Shown: piece after piece, positions 5,895 through 7,259 of the stretch
Layout of the letters: each line of letters begins with the position of its first letter
How positions within the stretch are numbered: position 1 is the stretch's first letter
Source: Actinomycetota bacterium
Lineage (GTDB): Bacteria; Actinomycetota; Humimicrobiia; Humimicrobiales; Humimicrobiaceae
Length of the DNA stretch: 7,259 nucleotides
Assembly: GCA_003486795.1 (NCBI GenBank)
Contig: DNFX01000093.1
Location: forward strand, 1-7,259
Direction of reading: 5' to 3'
Notes under the pieces: generated by a model
The model's database searches: none
What the model saw: the letters and a program-made list of their open reading frames with translations, nothing else
What the model was told of the DNA's origin: nothing
Program-made: the position numbers and the translations under genes

Positions 5895-7259
5895 TTATTT
5901 TGAAATCCTTATTTTCATTAATGTTTTGTCAAACTCTACAGGCTCTTCATTGCTGACCAGAATTTCTTCTATTACACCTTCAAATTCTGATGTAATTTTA
6001 TTCATCAGCTTCATAGCCTCCACAATACACAGGACATCTCCCTTCTGTACTTTCTGTCCGATTTTTACAAATGGCTTCTCCTGTGGTCCCGGAGCGCTGT
6101 AAAAAGTTCCGACTATCGGTGATTTTATTTCTATTAATGATTTGTTATCTTTTTTTTCTGATATCAGAGAAGACGAATCAGCCTTGGATTCCTGCAAATC
6201 AGGAGAAATGGAAATCTGATTATCGCTTAAATCAGTTTTTTCAGTATTTTTGTTATTTTTTAAAGAATCTTTTATTTTCCCTGAGGATTTGCAAAGCTTT
6301 ATTTTTATATCATCTTTTTCAAGGGTAATTTCTTCAAGGTTACTATGGTCAAGCAGGTTCATTATCTGCTTTAATTTTTCAATATCACTATCCTTAAAAA
6401 CACTCATATTATCTTCTCCGTCTACGATATGATTTTGAATTTCCAAAACTGTGTCACTACTGCTCTTTTTTCCGCTTTTTTTATCAAAAAGTTTTAAAGT
6501 TTTATCAGGGAAGAAACAGTAGCTTAAAATATCTTCTTCCTTTTCAGAAAAACCGGCCATTTCTTTCTGGCATCTTTCATAGCTTATTTTATTTAGAAAT
6601 ATTTTTTCATCTGTGCCTGTACTTATAATTTTGTTTATTAATTCGCTGCTTACAGGCTCGGAAATTCTACCGTATAATCCCTTCAGAAGCGCAATCATCT
6701 CATCGCTTATCATTTCCCATTTGTCTGCAGAAAAAATTTTATTCAGAATTGCCTGACCTGCAATAATATGGCCAATTGGAGAAGAAAATGTCGGGTTGCC
6801 GGATTTTGATTTGATATCCTGCATTTCTATGATTATTTCCCCAAATCTGTCAGCTTCACCGATCTCCTGCAGCTGTTTTAAAATGGCAGATATAAGCCAT
6901 CTGGGTGGTATACTTAAATTTTTGTCTGTCAGAAGGAAAGTAGGAATTCTGTCCTGTTTTTTTATAAGAGGCATTATCTTTTTTCTAATATGTTCAAATA
7001 CTTTGTTTATAATTTCAATATTAATATCTGTATCAAAATCTAGCCCATTGAGACTTATAAGAAAGGGAAATACTGAAGGACTGCCGGCCTGGCAGAAATC
7101 AGAAGGAATCAGGCTTAAATCAATTCCGGTAAATCCGGCTTTGACTGCTTCCAGATAATTAACTACCTGCATATTTTTCAAATCCCTGATGCTAATAAAA
7201 AGTGGAAGCTTCGATTCAGAAGATATGAGAGAAAAATATTTTTTTATTTCTGAAGGAGT
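5895..7259 (-). CDS. Carboxyltransferase (PycB/OadA type, apparently degenerate) fused to AccB-type biotin carrier; 5' end outside window
   Basis: The frame is open to the right edge; the 454 visible residues are numbered from there. Residues 1-65 correspond to the end of the carboxyltransferase barrel (LPLFISIRDLKN, then VNYLEAVKAGFTGID). Residues about 100-258 match the PYC_OADA domain (PTFSSPIGHIIAGQAILN, MIALLKGLYGRISEPVSSEL, EKEEDILSYCFFPDKTLKLF). From Met285 a whole AccB-like module follows: an N-terminal DIEKLKQIMNLLDHSNLEE segment, a Lys/Ser/Asp-rich linker (about 327-375), then the biotinyl domain SPIVGTFYSAPGPQEKPFV with EAMKLM, whose Lys417 should carry biotin. The family's HxHD metal motif reads S23-I-R25-D26, TSQP reads GSPS, and the HQxPGGM segment reads LSIPPRW, so the visible catalytic residues are missing. 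The carrier looks intact and probably serves the adjacent AccC. A TTG at 7181 is not the start, because homology continues upstream of it. Confidence 0.85.
   Translation of the reverse strand, partial: TPSEIKKYFSLISSESKLPLFISIRDLKNMQVVNYLEAVKAGFTGIDLSLIPSDFCQAGSPSVFPFLISLNGLDFDTDINIEIINKVFEHIRKKIMPLIKKQDRIPTFLLTDKNLSIPPRWLISAILKQLQEIGEADRFGEIIIEMQDIKSKSGNPTFSSPIGHIIAGQAILNKIFSADKWEMISDEMIALLKGLYGRISEPVSSELINKIISTGTDEKIFLNKISYERCQKEMAGFSEKEEDILSYCFFPDKTLKLFDKKSGKKSSSDTVLEIQNHIVDGEDNMSVFKDSDIEKLKQIMNLLDHSNLEEITLEKDDIKIKLCKSSGKIKDSLKNNKNTEKTDLSDNQISISPDLQESKADSSSLISEKKDNKSLIEIKSPIVGTFYSAPGPQEKPFVKIGQKVQKGDVLCIVEAMKLMNKITSEFEGVIEEILVSNEEPVEFDKTLMKIRISK
6405..6419 (-). promoter_or_regulatory. accB: Candidate internal translation start for a free AccB-like BCCP
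   Basis: Inside the fusion gene, GGAGA (6415-6419) lies about eight bases before an in-frame ATG (6405-6407). The ATG coincides with the first residue of the AccB-like module (MSVFKDSDIEKL), where a stand-alone accB gene would begin. Translation from it would give 170 residues ending at 5895, close to the usual size of AccB (about 155-170). The codons GGA GAA encode ordinary Gly-Glu, so the match could be chance. Confidence 0.4.

Noticed and set aside
7179..7181. TTG at 7181 as the start of the carboxyltransferase-BCCP gene
   Set aside because: The frame stays open to the window edge and the 26 residues upstream match the carboxyltransferase barrel, so the gene is cut by the edge.
1..7259. 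tRNA, rRNA, CRISPR arrays, insertion sequences, attachment sites
   Set aside because: No cloverleaf, regular repeat-spacer pattern, transposase motif or terminal inverted repeats were seen on either strand.

Overview
The window is A+T-rich (roughly one third G+C by eye). It carries six tightly packed genes on the minus strand and the 3' end of one plus-strand gene at the left edge. The gene set points to a strictly anaerobic bacterium with acetogen-like energy metabolism: an electron-bifurcating EtfAB with a ferredoxin domain, an FAD-linked 2-hydroxyacid (probably lactate) dehydrogenase, and a MetV-type partner of methylene-tetrahydrofolate reductase. TGA is used as a stop, so the code is standard. 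The sequence does not fix the phylum; a low-GC Firmicute or a candidate phylum of anaerobes would both fit.

Layout along minus-strand transcription (right to left). (1) 7259-5895: the 3' part of a gene for a pyruvate carboxylase/oxaloacetate decarboxylase-type carboxyltransferase fused to a complete AccB-type biotin carrier. It runs off the right edge. (2) 5893-4520: accC, biotin carboxylase, one base after gene 1. (3) 4519-4414: a gap holding a near-consensus promoter (TTGACA-N17-TATATT) and overlapping palindromes at the predicted start of transcription. (4) 4413-3880: a cysteine-rich MetV-like protein with a TTG start. (5) 3879-3702: a U-rich leader with a terminator-like hairpin and a sequence complementary to the next ribosome-binding site. 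(6) 3701-211: etfB, etfA and a GlcD/LctD-type dehydrogenase, in the same order as lctBCD of Acetobacterium woodii. (7) 184-2, plus strand: the end of a lamin-tail-domain protein, convergent with the dehydrogenase and separated from it by 26 bases, with a hairpin available as terminator.

How it could work together. Ldh-EtfAB oxidises lactate with NAD+ by spending reduced ferredoxin, giving pyruvate. The biotin pair would carboxylate an acceptor, and pyruvate is the obvious guess. However, the visible carboxyltransferase segment has lost the conserved HxH metal-ligand motif and other hallmark motifs, so the fused protein may be a pseudo-carboxyltransferase that carries BCCP. An in-frame ATG with a well-placed Shine-Dalgarno sequence sits exactly at the start of the AccB module and could also yield a free 170-residue BCCP. 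These two points, the putative translational switch before etfB, and the metV-like gene next to a lactate-oxidation cluster with no metF in view are the most unusual things here.
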